Assembly (NCBI GenBank): GCA_037043015.1
Contig: CM073325.1
Coordinates: 20,315,001-20,379,000 of the forward strand
DNA length: 64,000 bases
DNA from: Bryum argenteum
Lineage: Eukaryota > Streptophyta > Bryopsida > Bryales > Bryaceae
Reading direction: 5' to 3'
The notes beneath the pieces were generated by a model, which saw only the letters and a list, made by a program, of their open reading frames with translations, was not told where the DNA came from and ran no database searches. The position numbers were made by a program, and so were the translations under genes. Of the stretch, positions 40,271 through 52,680 are shown piece after piece (positions within the stretch are counted from its first letter, which is position 1; every line of letters begins with the position of its first letter).

Positions 40271-41740
40271 CATCCGGCTCACAGCTGAAGTGGCCGGTTT
40301 TTCAACGGAGTACTTCATGTCAGCAAAAGTGACGTACATTCCGACGTGGACATTGACCACGTTGACCAGAAATTCGGACAGGGAGGTACGCTGACTTTAA
40401 ATTAGGAATTAATATCTTGAATCATATAATATAGAATCTACAAGTGGAAGTTGTAAAATGCACCCTAATGCCAGATAATCTAATATATGTGGATACATTG
40501 AAATTTGAAATTACATCTCTATATTGAGAGGTAAGAGTTTTGATGTCTTCCATTCTCTTTGTAATTTGTTCAGAAACGTTATCTGATTGGCAACATTGGA
40601 CGATTGTACCGTATGTAAATGTCACGTTAAACGAGAGCAACTTCAAATAATCACAACTACCACCCGGAGTGAACGGAGTGAACAAACTCCATGTAACTAG
40701 CACCAAAGTGCTCGAAATGTAGCAAATGCTATCAAAACTATCTCCTTTACGCCAATCCAAGCAACAGTCATGTGTAAGAAAAGTGAGTCCCTGAAATATT
40801 AAAATGTGTAACTATATTAATATTCTGATAAGAGACAACACCAAGGTTTTCTACAATCACCAACTCAACTCAATATTTGTGAATGTCAGCCACATAGTAT
40901 GTAAAGGACATCAAAAGAGGTTTCTAAAGAGATTTTAATATTCTCTAACTTCCTTAACAAACCTAACATGTAGTGATCATTCTTCATAATAGCTAAAGGT
41001 AGATACTCAAAAGTAAGATAAAAAAACACTAATTTAAAGTTATAAAATGAATTTGAAGAAAGTAAGAAAATTATAGAAAAGCAGCATAGTAATCCAATCA
41101 TAGAAATAAGTGATTTTATTACAGTGCATGTGTTGAGATTTTGAAATTTGGTTTTCTAAATTCCTTAATTTTATGGGTGGAGCTGTGGAAGTCAAATAAT
41201 GAAGAATGATGCTTGCAAGTTGCAACATGGTGATCATAATTCGAATCTTAGGAATGAATCATTTGCAGATGGCCGTCAATGCATTACTCCATACATTCAT
41301 TGGGGGTATACAAGAGAAAGCGAACAAAAATAATCCTGAGATCTTGAGGTTTTGATTTTCCAAATCAACTTGACTGGTGAAAGTCAAACAATGTGAGGAG
41401 ACCCAACATAACATAGTATGCCAATTGTAGGGAATCTTCAAAGGTGTACTAACAAAATAATACATCCCTTTGGCGGCAACTTAATTACTCAATAGTTTTA
41501 ATTACTCAATTATACTTAAAGGAAAACAATTCTTACAACAAATCAAATCCGTAGCCGTCGTATTAATAATGGCTGCATATGAAGTACAGTACCGAAGCCG
41601 GCGTATACGCAGAACAAGACCAAGACCGTATGTCGCGTACAAGACCGTATGTGTATAAACACGACTGTGGCGGGAAGCAAAATGGCGGGAAGTCGATGAG
41701 AATGACGGCAGTGAGTGACCCATTTGAATTCAAATCTATG
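40271..41740. other. AT-rich intergenic, no recognisable gene
   Basis: I see only short frames without motifs. Part of it may be the body of the CACTA element. Confidence 0.35.
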
Positions 41741-41823
41741 GCCGTGATCCGATTACTATGTCTCGAGAGCAGGAAGGCAAGTTATTGCGTGAAGTTGGCA
41801 GGCAAGGTAGGCCATGCTGCCAG

Positions 41824-42700
41824 GTGCCCGTGATTCTCCACATCAAAAGTGAAAGGGCGAAGGCGTGGAGCCAGATCTACAGCGACACCGACGAGGCCAT
41901 CCCTGTTGCCATAGCATGGCAGCTCAATGAGAGCATGTAAGCTCCCCTCATACTCCCGAACTTTCGTTTGTTCGTTAATTCATCACAATCCCTCTGCCTG
42001 TTCACCGCGAGAGAACCTTGAATTGGAAAGAATTGTACACCTCGCAATTCAGCTTTTGAAATTGCCCTCCTCGTTTGAAGCTCCTTTCCTCGTGGAGACT
42101 CTTCCTGTCAACGTTTTCTTTGTGAACTTTCAATGAAAATTAGCAATGTTGTGTCGTGGCTTAAAGGCACTTAGTCCTCTGATTTTTAGTATGTGGACGG
42201 TTCCTTTCTGATTGAGATGGCACGCAGGTACGGTGAGTTGCAAGGATTGAACAAGAAGAAGACGGCAGACAAGTTCGGTGACGCGCAAGTGAAAGAATGG
42301 CATCGATGCTACGACATCCCCCCTCCCAATGGAGAGAGTCTGGAGATGTGTGCGGAGCGTGCTGTAAAGTACCTCGTGGACAATGTAAGCTAAACCAATC
42401 TCCAAAAAGAGCTCCCAAAAAGCATGACCTGAAGGATACCTGATCATTACTGAAGTTGACTGTTATTAATTTACACAGGTGGTCCCAGAGCTCAAGGCAG
42501 GGAAGAACATCTAGATTGCCGCTCATGGCAATTTATTGCGAGCCATCATCATGTACTTGGACCAACTTACTTCTGAGGAAGTCATCGAACTTGAGCTTTC
42601 CACTGGCATCCCCGTGCTTTATACTTTGAAGGACTCCAAGTTTCTTCGCAAGGGAAGTCCCGTCGGACCCACTGTCCATGGTGTCTATGTCTTGACAGAG
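41824..42700 (+). pseudogene. 2,3-bisphosphoglycerate-dependent phosphoglycerate mutase, 5'-truncated
   Basis: Three exons with GT-AG borders are clear: 41824-41936 (PVILHIKSERAKAWSQIYSD, AWQLNES), 42228-42384 ([34 protein letters not shown] motif as [15 protein letters not shown]) and 42479-42700 (IAAHGNLLRAIIMYLDQL, LSTGIPVLYTLKD, KGSPVGPTVHGVYVLT). The enzyme interconverts 3- and 2-phosphoglycerate in glycolysis. The catalytic region AAHGN is there, but a TAG at 42512 precedes it. The N-terminal RHG active-site half is missing. A last small exon may start near 42822. It resembles the plant dPGAM-like family. Confidence 0.85.
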
Positions 42701-43085
42701 GTAACCAGAGCTACATTTATCTTGAGTATTTACACTCAACCCACTTACACAAGTGAGTATGTAAGTGCATTTTCTGAGTATTTTCGTGTCCTGTTTTCAG
42801 ATGTTTTGTGTGTGCTGTACAGGATCGTGCTAATTACCGGGATCAATCAAACCCCCGCAATTAGACCAGAGTTTGAAAGCAAGTTTGAGTTATATACAAG
42901 TTGACACCGGTCACCAAGTTTTACGAGTGAAGCTGCGATAAACAAGCTGGCGTTGGGCATGAAGAAAGGCACTTCTGCAAGCATGTATCGTAGCGTAAGG
43001 ACCACTTCCTCTTACGAATCATGGAGTTGAAACGCCGTCTGTGTTGTGGTTTTAGGGGTACTTCGAAGGCTCGATTCTTGCTTCT

Positions 43086-44100
43086 TCATCTCAAGGAACG
43101 TACTTTCGGCTTCAGGGTTCCTTCCAAGTTTTCCAAGTATGCAAATGATTGTCTTGTATAAGAGCTCATCAGGGAGGTGTCAGGGAGGTGTCCAGCAGTG
43201 CGCATGTCGTTAAAAGTCTGCAGAGCTTCCTCGAATCGTCCTTCGTTGTTCATAACATGGATGATGATGGCATACATGGTGAAATTAGGCTCCAGTCTCT
43301 CCACGAGAGAATCCTCCCACAACATGATGGCGTCTGAGTAACGTGCAGCTCGGTATAAGGCCACGATCATGGTTCGGTAAACGTGAGATGAAGATACTAA
43401 ACCTCTGTCGCATTGCCTCATAAAACTCGAGGAGAGTGCCGGCCCCATCTCGCACAAGCTTCAAGCATGCAACCAGCTGCAACCTCGTCAGGCTTAACGC
43501 CCGCGTCAAGCGTCAAGCATGTCGGTCAGTGTCTCTTCTGCTAAGGTTAAATTTCCTGCTTGCCCGCAAATTTCTAGCAGGATTGTGAACGCTATCACAC
43601 CCGGGCTATATGGAATGTGCAGCTTCATCCATTCGAAGAACAAGCGTGCTTGTGGCCACTCTCGCTGCTCTTTCAGAATGACACAAGTCCCGGAAACTGA
43701 GCTCTTTCATGTACATGGTTTCATCACCTGCCAGCATTGACACACGGGCTGGCTCAGTATCATCCGAGACCTGCAGTAGCGGATTTTGCAAGAGAAATTG
43801 GCTGACCTGGCGCATGTCGACGTCTTCGGGTGGAAGTTTGGCGGACGGCAGCGACGGCGCCTTTGACAGGGCGAGTGTAACGGCGCTTCCATGGCGATTG
43901 CCATTTGTTGTCTGCCATGGAGGCCTTCATCTGCTCTGGAGTTCGGCTGATCCATTTTCTCGGCAGCTTCTCCTCCGGCGCGCCTGGCGTCCTGCGAAGG
44001 GCGCGCTCGTATGCCTCCCTTTCCTTGAGCACTCGACGTGCTCCGTCGCCTGATAGTGGAGGCCGCTCCCCTCGCCGCATCCGCCAGTGGTTCTACCATC
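43086..44100 (-). pseudogene. EMB976-like PPR protein fragment, frameshifted
   Basis: Pieces in several frames on the minus strand join into a recognisable protein: KWISRTPEQMKASMADNK, MRQVSQFLLQN, MYMKELSFRDLCHILKEQRE, WPQARLFFEWMKLHIPYSPG, VIAFTILLEICGQAGNLTLA and later SSHVYRTMIVALYRAARYSD, with EPNFTMYAIIIHVMNNEGRF. These are 35-residue PPR units preceded by the LSFRDMC-ILKEQRGW segment typical of the EMB976 (At5g27270-like) family. PPR proteins act on organelle RNA. At least four frame changes and a lost C-terminus make this non-functional. Confidence 0.75.
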
Positions 44101-44149
44101 CGCCAGTTTCCATGCCTCTCGCCAATTGATTCGTGGTTTGTCCACTGTG

Positions 44150-45700
44150 CATTACATATGTTACTAGTGGTTATACTTTAGCCCGTAGAAGGAGGAGAAG
44201 GAGGAACGTTTAAAATTCTGTGTGTACAAAATTATCAATGCAGGGTGACATGTGGTTGTTGGGGTTCCGAGGCCCCTGTTGGTAGTATGTTGTTTTTAGA
44301 GATATGTGGGAGCAGATGTGGGTGTGCTTTTCGAGTGTGGAATGGGATGATTGTACACGTACACTAGTAAAAGACTGTAGTTACAGCAACCATACTGTTG
44401 CATTGTTGTGATATATGAGAAACCTGAAGGATTGAAAAAATTAGTGCATAACGGAAAAATTAATGCACAACTGAATGGTAGAACTAATTGCAGAGCATAT
44501 CCGTATGTTGTGATACATCTGTAATTCCGATGAAGGAGTGCTATATAGAGCAGCCTTTGATGTTGCAAGGACAAAGTGAAAGAATGAGGCATATCAAATC
44601 CTAGTTGAGCAATCACGTACGTAACAAGGAAGTGCAAAAATTGTTTTTCAGACAACTGCATTATTTACTAAGAAAGTCCTAGTTCAAAATGATACTCATG
44701 ACTTGAGAATGAAGCCATCACATCACCTGCGTCATTCAACCTAAGTGCCACTATTATCAACCACTACCCGCCCGCCCCATGAAGGAGTCACGCTAGGGAT
44801 CCATGTTCGAATCAAACCGCCAGTCAGTTCCATTGTAACAGAATCTGATTCGACCCTGGCGTACCATAGCGAGCACCTGTGCGTACCATAGCGATTTATG
44901 TAGGTTCCGTTTGCAGGGACCCGTGTAGGAAGCAGCTATTTCAGATCCAATTTTTAGAATAGACGTCACTGGACCTGCCTGCGTTGTAATCGCGCTCATA
45001 ATGATTGATTGTTGCATGGAACCTTGTACGTCGTGGAACCGGAGTGTGCGCTTTGGTTGATGAGTTTGCCACCTTACTCCAATTTAAGCGTCCGGACATC
45101 CAATTACCCTCTCACTACCTTGGTGATCGATCAACGCCTGGCCTGGCTATTTGCTACGCACTGTCATGATCATCGGGGATACTGCCGAGCGTACTATCAT
45201 CATGATGAAACAAGGACGACAGGACGACAGCGATTGTGCTAGTGTCGTTGTTTAACGCCGCCATCATAACCTTGTCAACATCAACTTAACGACTTAACGA
45301 CTGTAGAGGTATGCAAATGGCTTTGTGGATCCGTAGTAAGAGCGCAATAAGTAATCGTCTTGCAAAGCCTCAAACGGCTTGGAGGACAGTTAAGCATAGT
45401 TACTTAAGTGATCGACGGGGCCATGAGGAGAAGCCTCGGTATAAAGATTGTTCAAACTTCAAAGAATGCCGGTCATTCTGCACAGCTGCGCGTTCTGGAT
45501 CTCTCAGCGTTCTTAGCGTTCGGATTTAAGGTCGTTGAGCGATTGTGTGGTTGACAAATCAATAGGACGTAACTATGTGTATAACGCTTCGATAGAGCTG
45601 ATTTGTCGAATTCAGCACACTAGAGTGGTCGCAGTCCTTTGCGATTTGCACGTACATATCCGCACACGGCATGTTTTTGTTTAACATGCGCCCGGACAAC
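44150..45700. other. intergenic, no recognisable gene
   Basis: CACTAGTAAAAGACTGTAG at 44364 resembles a second CACTA-type end. Otherwise I see nothing to annotate. Confidence 0.35.
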
Positions 45701-45708
45701 TATTCTCC

Positions 45709-46792
45709 TTGCAACGTGTAGCCGCTCAACGTGTATCCACTCAGGAGCTTCAGATGCAACATAGGCAAGCGTTCTTGGACAGCATTCAGCCTCACAACGT
45801 GTCGTCGCTCAATATGGCAGATAGGTCCATCTCACATTCTGGCAATGGTTCTCCACTTTCGAGGTCCAACGTCGGTGAGGAGGATATCAAGCATCCGCAG
45901 CAAGAAATGAGTAGCAACGAAGACTTGTCTAGGACTAACTCATGTGAAGGCTCTGTTGAGGATAGAGATTCCACCATCAAAAGTCAGTTGTCTGAGAGTG
46001 TGAGCGACGTTGATTGAAGTACGCAGTGCTGAGCAAGGTCGACCAGTCATGAAGCCTCCTCTCCAGAGTATGGCAGAGAGGTGTGAGGAGTTTCCTGTGA
46101 AGCAGGATAGCAGGTACTTGTATTACGGTAGCCGTATGTCTGCTGTATTTATTTAGGAAGAGTAGTTATCAGAGGCTTATTGGAGTCATTTTTCTGTTCC
46201 TCGGAGCGAAAGTGGATGCATATGTTTGTTCACGTGCGCAACTTTAACACACTGACTGGAATTGAACAGGGCTGCCATCGAAAGCCGTTTGCGGAACATG
46301 TGGAGTAAGATCACTGAAGAAATGGCTGCGCTTGCTGAGGAGAGAAGCGAAGAAGACGTTGGTAGAGAAGAGCTCATTCGGTGGATCATGGACCAAGTAC
46401 CTTCTGTTCTTCAGGATTCCAGTTCGAAGAAGCCAGTCAGTCCCACAAACAGAGTGGTTTTGAGTTATGTAAATGAAAGCACTGAACCTAAGTTAGCGGA
46501 CACTCCTCCAGGTGGGTACACGAAGAGTCGTGTCTTGAATTTGTTGCTCATCTATTGCTTTCTCGATGTAGGTATGATTTGTGCTTTTATAAGTTGTTGG
46601 ACCGTTATGTACTTTACTTTTTGATTAGCTACTTGATGTACAGATGTACCACCACGAAGTATTTCAGACAAGGGTCAACCACACGCGGGTGCAAAAAGGG
46701 CAGCGCTGCTGCATGATGAATTTGCAGCTCAAGAAAATGTTCAACAAGAATGGGAAAGGATCTATTGTGAACGGAAATTGGATCAGGTCAAG
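45709..46792 (+). pseudogene. unknown coiled-coil plant protein, internal exons only
   Basis: Three exons can be seen. One ends at 46113 and includes HSGNGSPLSRSNVGEEDIKH and, after a frame change at 46017, EVRSAEQGRPVMKPPLQSMA. The second is 46270-46511 (AAIESRLRNMWSKITEEMAA, then EERSEEDVGREELIRWIMDQ). The third is 46644-46792 (VPPRSISDKGQPHAGAKRAA, then FAAQENVQQEWERIYCERK). Phases fit at both introns. The middle part is a charged probable coiled coil. It resembles long plant coiled-coil proteins, but I cannot name the family. The frame change and missing ends suggest a gene fragment. Confidence 0.5.
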
Positions 46793-47019
46793 GTAAGCAC
46801 ATTCTTTCGGGGCAGAATCTAATATTCTGCTGCCTGAGAGAACATTCGAGTGTTACAGTTCTAGAGAAAGTTGATTGCAAGTGCTTGACCTACTTCATTT
46901 AGAGCAGGCTCAAGTTGAACTGTGTGTGATGTATGCCCGGTTGTTGCATTTATGATTCTCTTTGTGTGTAAAAGAAGAGTGTCTGAGGTGATTCTTGCCG
47001 AGAAGTGAGAGAAAATCTG

Positions 47020-47310
47020 AGGAACCTAGCTAGCACTGGTGATGGTGATCAAGAGATCCGTGTACGTGAGTGGTGCATCGTTTACTTGTGCTTGTCTTTG
47101 TATGAGATCTGTTTCTCTCACCGTACGTACGTGCATGAGTGTGCATCGTTTAGTGTCGAAAAGGAGCGGTGATCAGTGCCGAGAAGAGACAGAGGGCCGG
47201 ATTGAGATTCAAGCATTACTTCTACATGCTGATCAAAAGACTTTGTGTACCTGAGTGTGCATCATTTAGTCGTGCTTATCACTGTATATATGAGATAAGT
47301 TCCTCTCTCC
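47020..47310 (+). repeat. degenerate ~120-bp tandem duplication
   Basis: GTGTACGTGAGTGGTGCATCG…TATGAGATCTGTTTCTCTC near 47060 recurs as GTGTACCTGAGTGTGCATCA…TATGAGATAAGTTCCTCTC near 47245. A partial copy lies near 47130. It sits in the gap after the coiled-coil exons. Confidence 0.5.
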
Positions 47311-47337
47311 TAACATGCAAGTCTATGGCATCAGGTT

Positions 47338-47631
47338 TGCAGCTCTGATCGTACTGTAAGAAGATGTAAGCGTTCACAAGGCCTCAAGGTACAAAATGAC
47401 GGCTGGGGCCTCGGGGGAGGGCAATCATGGAACAATAGCAAGCTGACGATTATGATGATGGCTCAGTGGGCCGAGCAAGAGAGGGGTGACTCGTCCGGGG
47501 GGACCATCGTGCCGATACGCTCTGCGAGACACAAATCATGCTGCTTCTGCCCTGTTGGAGGTTTATCATGCAGTCAGGTACCGAGAAGGCGACTGTCCCG
47601 TGATGATCATGATGATGCATGGGTCGCATGA
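47338..47631 (+). other. 98-codon open frame, possibly a last exon of the coiled-coil fragment
   Basis: The frame reads SSDRTVRRCKRSQGLKVQND, GWGLGGGQSWNN, then Ser/Arg-rich sequence to TGA at 47629. It follows a CAG-rich acceptor-like stretch. The link with the upstream exons is a guess from position and strand only. Confidence 0.25.
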
Positions 47632-47711
47632 GAACGTTTTTGTGGTTGATATGGTAATAGGCCACTGCTGCGTTATGGAATCTGAGTTGCGTGCTTTGGG
47701 ATAACTTTCCA

Positions 47712-49940
47712 TCATGAGTTAGAGAGTGACTGTTCTGTCGGAATTGCCAGTGGAATGATGGTATGCTGACCGTGCTCTCGATGACGATTATTCGGTGGAG
47801 CCAGGTTAGAAATCACTGGTAAATCGCTTGTTATGGTGCTCATTGCGGTGAACGGACAAGAAGTGCTCTCCCTCAGCTTGTCTTCTGACTGCTTTTCTGA
47901 CTGCTTTTCAGTCGCTGTAGTTCCTGCAGGAGCTTTGCAAAGACGAGCTGACTTGAACGAGCTTGAACCAAGCCTGCAACGTCCACTGGGCAGCAGTGCC
48001 CGCTTCGAAGGAGCTTGGCGTCTGTGGACTCTGCGTAGAATGGAAAGGATGACTTGCATGCAGCTGAAGCGAGTGTTAGCTGTGACCCCACGAGCTCGGT
48101 CGCGTCTCTTAGTAGTGATGCCTAACACCTTGAGTGTTGCTATTTTCCACATTCCTCTTCGAACTGAGACGATGCCGGATGCTGCCAGATCCTCTGGTAC
48201 CGGTAGGGATGACATGGAGTTTTGGAGATGATCCTCTGTGGTTGATGAGGTCGCTGTACACGAAAATCCTTGCCTTGCATGCATGCATGACATAGACATA
48301 CTCATCTGTATCCGTTGACGTTGTGTCGGTTCCAATTCCTTTGCTTGATGTGCTATCAGTTGTAACAGTCTGAAACTGAAGCAAGATAAAGCCGTTCCTG
48401 AACCATGAGTTATGCTCAACTTGGTACCCATAAAAGTGCAATTAGCCGTAAATTCGCTAGTCATGATTTTGTTGGCACATTTCATGGCAATATTGCACAT
48501 TTTATGACAATAGGCGTGCTGTTTTAGTGCAAGTTGGGGGCATGAATCTGTAGTCCAGAACGGCAGCTAGGGATCGATCTATCCCGCGGCAGCGGAGCAA
48601 CGCTGCAATCACATTAGTAGCTGCCATGTCGATCAACGGAGGCATGTCGAGGCCGCAATCGACGTGGGTGGCATCTGTGTGCGATCATGTGGAGCTGAAA
48701 GTCATGACGTGGGCACTCAGCGGGTAGCGATTCATGCCACAGGGAAGACGCCCTCACTGTGCTAGTTTCTCATACGCCCACGTGGAAATTCTCGATCAGG
48801 GGCACCATCCCTGGCCTGCTTGCTTGAGCGGCCACTTCTTTTGCAATGACCCATCCCCAAGTTCCATCCCATCGGTGGATCTCACTGGTAAGCTCGCATC
48901 CATCGATCTGCCATCTTAATTGTTACATGACACTACATACATGCTGAACCTCAATTTTCTCTAGATCGGTGGTTTAGCATGGGAACTGGTGTCATTTCAT
49001 GAGAGTTTTCAGTAGATCTGGATGAAAAGTCTGCACACGAGTTTAGATGAACCCGAAGTACTTGGAATGAATTCATCGGTACAGAGGTGTGAGTAACGGT
49101 GTGAGTAACGCTCCATGGAAAGCTCGTGGTTGTGCGTACCTTCCTCGCATTCTTCTAGCATTTCTGAATACGAACGCGTACCGTCACCTTGCATCCACCG
49201 CCGTAGGATGTAGCTGTAGTAATAAGCTGAACGTCATGGAGACTGACTTTATGCAACTTAGCGACCCAGTTTCGAGTAACCTTAGTTGTGAGCTTGATTC
49301 TTGCATGGGGTGGTCTCTACAGGTGATTGTGGTTACAATGATCATGTATAGCACTGGGTTTCTCGCAAGCTCACCATGAAGCTTATGCTTGTGTGTGTGT
49401 GTGTGGCATTTGTGCAGTGAGCTTGGGACGTGAATGTTCTATCTTGGTAGACTGACGTCTTTTTCAGCTGCAGTGTTAGACAAGGACGTGCTGGATGACA
49501 ACCCCAGGTGGACCTCGTTGATCTAACGATATGACGATGGGAAACATGCATGGAGGCTGAACTCTTCGAGAGTAAAGCAAATTGCAAGACTTGGGCGTTC
49601 ATAAAACCAAAAACATTTCTTACTTGAGGGGAAAACCAGTGAAATCGCGTCAGATACCATCGCTGATCATCTTTCGTCATCGTCGTCCACATCGTCCTCT
49701 CAAGGTACGAGCGGCAGCTATGCAACAAATTATAGCGTAATATGCTTTTCACAGTAAGATTTCTTTTAGTGACTGCCCCTTAAACAATTACAGTCACAAG
49801 CATAGGCTGTGATTACACAAGCACTCAAGCACACTCCAGCCTGTTAAGACTAAACTAAGTACTATTCTCTATCATCAAGTGCCATCAGAACTTCAAGACT
49901 ATTCTCTAAGTATCATAAAGTGCAGTCGAACCTTTACTGA
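47712..49940. other. no recognisable gene
   Basis: A 262-codon minus-strand frame (48500-47712) and a 132-codon plus-strand frame (47833-48231) overlap. Neither has a motif I recognise. A (TG)n run is near 49391. Confidence 0.3.
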
Positions 49941-49943
49941 CAG

Positions 49944-50060
49944 AGAGGGTCAAGTGAGCAATTTTATATGCATGATCGATGTTGTTTTATCCTCATGGAG
50001 AGGGTTAGGTGAGCAATTTTTATATGCATGATCCATGGTGTTTCATTCTCATGGATTGCT
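49944..50060 (+). repeat. ~63-bp direct duplication
   Basis: GAGAGGGT-AGGTGAGCAATT followed by TTATATGCATGATC-ATG and CTCATGGA occurs twice in tandem. It lies just before the partial ABCG duplicate. Confidence 0.7.
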
Positions 50061-50145
50061 TGAATTCACTTACTCTCTGATCAGTGCGAATGTGCGATGT
50101 TGTGCATCAAAGTTTTTGGTTGTTAAAAAGAAACGAAAGAAAGGA

Positions 50146-51345
50146 AGGTGCGATTCGCGAGTCTTTTGTGTTTTCGAATGTGCCTGGGTCTTGCTGCAGT
50201 TTGGGATTGATATTCGAGATGGATTTTTTGTGTGTGTGTGCAGTTTGTGGATATTCGGAATACAGTGAAGATCGAGGGGAAGACGACCTGGAGCCCCAAG
50301 CAACCGTTCAAGTTCAAGCGCCAGCCGCACATACAGAAGGAGATTCTTCATGGGGTCACGGGATCCGTGGCGCCGGGCGAGACGTTGGCCATCATGGGCC
50401 CGTCCGGGAGCGGCAAGACCACGCTTCTTAATCTGTTGGGAGGCCGCAATCAATCCGCTATCACGGGAGGACAGAACACCTACAATGACATTCCTTACAA
50501 CAAAGCTCTCAAGCGAAGGTAAGCCACCGGGACATGCTTAATCTCCGGAAAAGCCCGATTTTCATGTTGTCGAAATGGCGACTGAGTGACTGGTGTGGGA
50601 TTGGGCGTGCAGAATGGGATTCATCACGCAGGACGACGTGCTGCATCCGCACCTCACCGTGCGCGAAACGCTGCTGTACGCAGCGCTGTTGGGGTTGCCT
50701 ACGAGTACCTTCACGCGAGCTCAGAAGATTCAGCGGGCCGAAGAGACTATTGCGGAGCTCGGCCTCGAGTAGTAAGTTCACAATAGTATCTGCATATTTA
50801 CGTAGTCTTGTGGTGGTTCGTACTGGTCATGATTCTGACGTGGGTGCTTGCTGCGCAGGTGTGTGGACACAGTGATCGGCGGTCCGTTTCTTCGAGGTGT
50901 GTCGGGTGGCGAACGAAAGCGGGTGTCCATTGGTCATGAAATCCTCGTGGATCCGCCATTGCTGTTCCTCGATGAACCCACTTCTGGATTGGATTCCACC
51001 ACGGCGCTTCGCATCATTCAAGTGATCCGCAACATCGCTAAGGTACCTCCAATTCCTTACTGATTCTCAGCTTGAAGTTTTTGGTGCCCCGACTATCATC
51101 GGTGGAAGTTCATAGTGATCTTTGTGAGGTTGCTGACGAATTTGTGATGGTGGTTGCAGGAGCCTGGTCGAACAGTGTTGACGACGATTCACCAGCTAGC
51201 CGTCAAGTCGCCTGTTCTACATGTTCGACAAGCTCATCCTGCTATCGCAAGGAAACTCCATCTACTTCGGGATCGCGAGCGACGCCCCCGATTACTTCTC
51301 CTCCATCGGGTTAACGCCGTTCATCGCGATGAACCCCGTATCCTA
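50146..51345 (+). pseudogene. partial duplicate of the ABCG gene
   Basis: It matches 59504-60690 through exons and introns: exon 3 at 50244-50518 (with Walker [17 protein letters not shown]), exon 4 at 50613-50771, exon 5 at 50859-51042 (signature [12 protein letters not shown], Walker [14 protein letters not shown]) and part of exon 6 from 51161. It lacks exons 1-2 and all membrane spans. The last codon of exon 4 becomes TAG once spliced (TA|G, AA|G in the intact gene). A CTAG insertion in the H-loop area (HQLAV instead of HQPSS) shifts the frame. Similarity ends at about 51340. Introns are copied, so this was DNA-level duplication. Confidence 0.95.
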
Positions 51346-52031
51346 TTCAAAACTATTCAGAACATTGTATCCTACATATGATGTAAAACCTGCAATCACT
51401 GCCAAGCCTCCGATCACTGCCACCACTGACAAGCCTCCAATCAATGCCGAAGTAGGTGAGCGAATAGTCTACTATATAGGTATATAGGTATAGGTACAGG
51501 TCTCTTTTCTTCAAACCAGTACAAACTACGGACATTCCGCCCCCCTCCCTCACCCTCCCCATCCTCACCCCTCCGACACCCAATCTTACATTCCGTACTT
51601 TCCGCTCTTCGCCCTCCGCCATTCTTCAAGATTTCCTAGATTTCGGAACCATGCAGATGTGATTTCGGAAGCTAGCACAAAACCGCAACTCGAATCACTC
51701 TAAAACCGGTGCACGCTGCGCCACCTATTCGTAAAATCCATCGAAATCTATGAAATCTGCACCACAATCTATGAAACTCACACACCAAGCTTTCCATCCT
51801 GAAAGTACTAACAAAGCTCGGTGCACAGCTAAGTGAGACAATCACCACCACTTACTTACTAGAGCAATCATAAATCCTGCAAATCATAACGATCTAGCTG
51901 CAGCTTATATGAGCCAGCGCTCCTGAAGTAGCAACACTAGTACATCTAGTTTGAAGACTGCCCTTCTTGAACCAAATTATAAGCAGCATCAAACATAAGT
52001 CATCTTACACGGCCATAATTACTGCTACCAG

Positions 52032-52680
52032 AACTCTAAGGATGGGGCGGAGTTTCTGCGAATTTCGGCAGCGTATCAGAGGATTCTGAACAAGAATGTC
52101 ATATACGAGCCTCCTCGAGCACCAAGGGCTCGTTATACTCCTGGTGTGCGCACTTATGCAGGTTCGTGACGAGAACAATTCACTCTAGAATAACCATCAT
52201 GTGACGATTTCCCAGGCAATAATCTGCTCTTGCGGCAACTGTTCTCAACATTCAGGTCATTTGAACATGGAGCTTTATAACTTTTGGGCCAGTAGAAGGA
52301 CAGGCATGAGCGAATGTGATGTGCTTGGGAGGTGTTGATGTAGTTGGAGAACCACCCCGTTTTCGATACATGTTGGCCTTCCACGAGACTGGAAGCTTTA
52401 TCGCCTTGTATGTACGAGATATTGAGCATGGATGTTCCATTGTTGTGCAGCGCCTGCGAGGCCGTTCAATCAAACGGCAGTGACGGTGTGGGGACTAGGA
52501 CTAGCAATGGGCTGCGTGTTGTTCGGAGCCATACTGCTATGGAGTCGTGTGGAGACCACAGGAGTTTCGTTGAAAGGGCCTTCAAGAGTTATCGAGCCTT
52601 CTTCGAATGTCGTCAAGCGCGAGCGTATCGCAGCTCTGCTCTTGGAGAAATCCAGGCCTCGTAAAGAGAGTGATAATTGA
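52032..52680 (+). pseudogene. membrane-anchored J-domain protein, 3' exons only
   Basis: Exon 52032-52161 reads NSKDGAEFLRISAAYQRILN, which is the end of a J domain right after HPDK, then PPRAPRARYTPGVRTYAG. Exon 52452-52680 continues in phase (APARPFNQTAVTVWGLGLAM) with one membrane span (VWGLGLAMGCVLFGAILLW) and a basic tail ending RKESDN-stop. J proteins stimulate Hsp70 ATPase. The helix II and HPD exon is not upstream in recognisable form. The two exons themselves are undamaged. Confidence 0.65.

Noticed and set aside
40095..44380. Complete CACTA element between 40095 and the CACTAG at 44364
   Set aside because: Both ends point the same way, and gene fragments fill the interval; an inverted partner end is missing.
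47712..48500. 262-codon minus-strand frame as a gene
   Set aside because: Ser/Arg-rich composition without motifs, overlapped by an equally good plus-strand frame and no splice partner; most likely chance.
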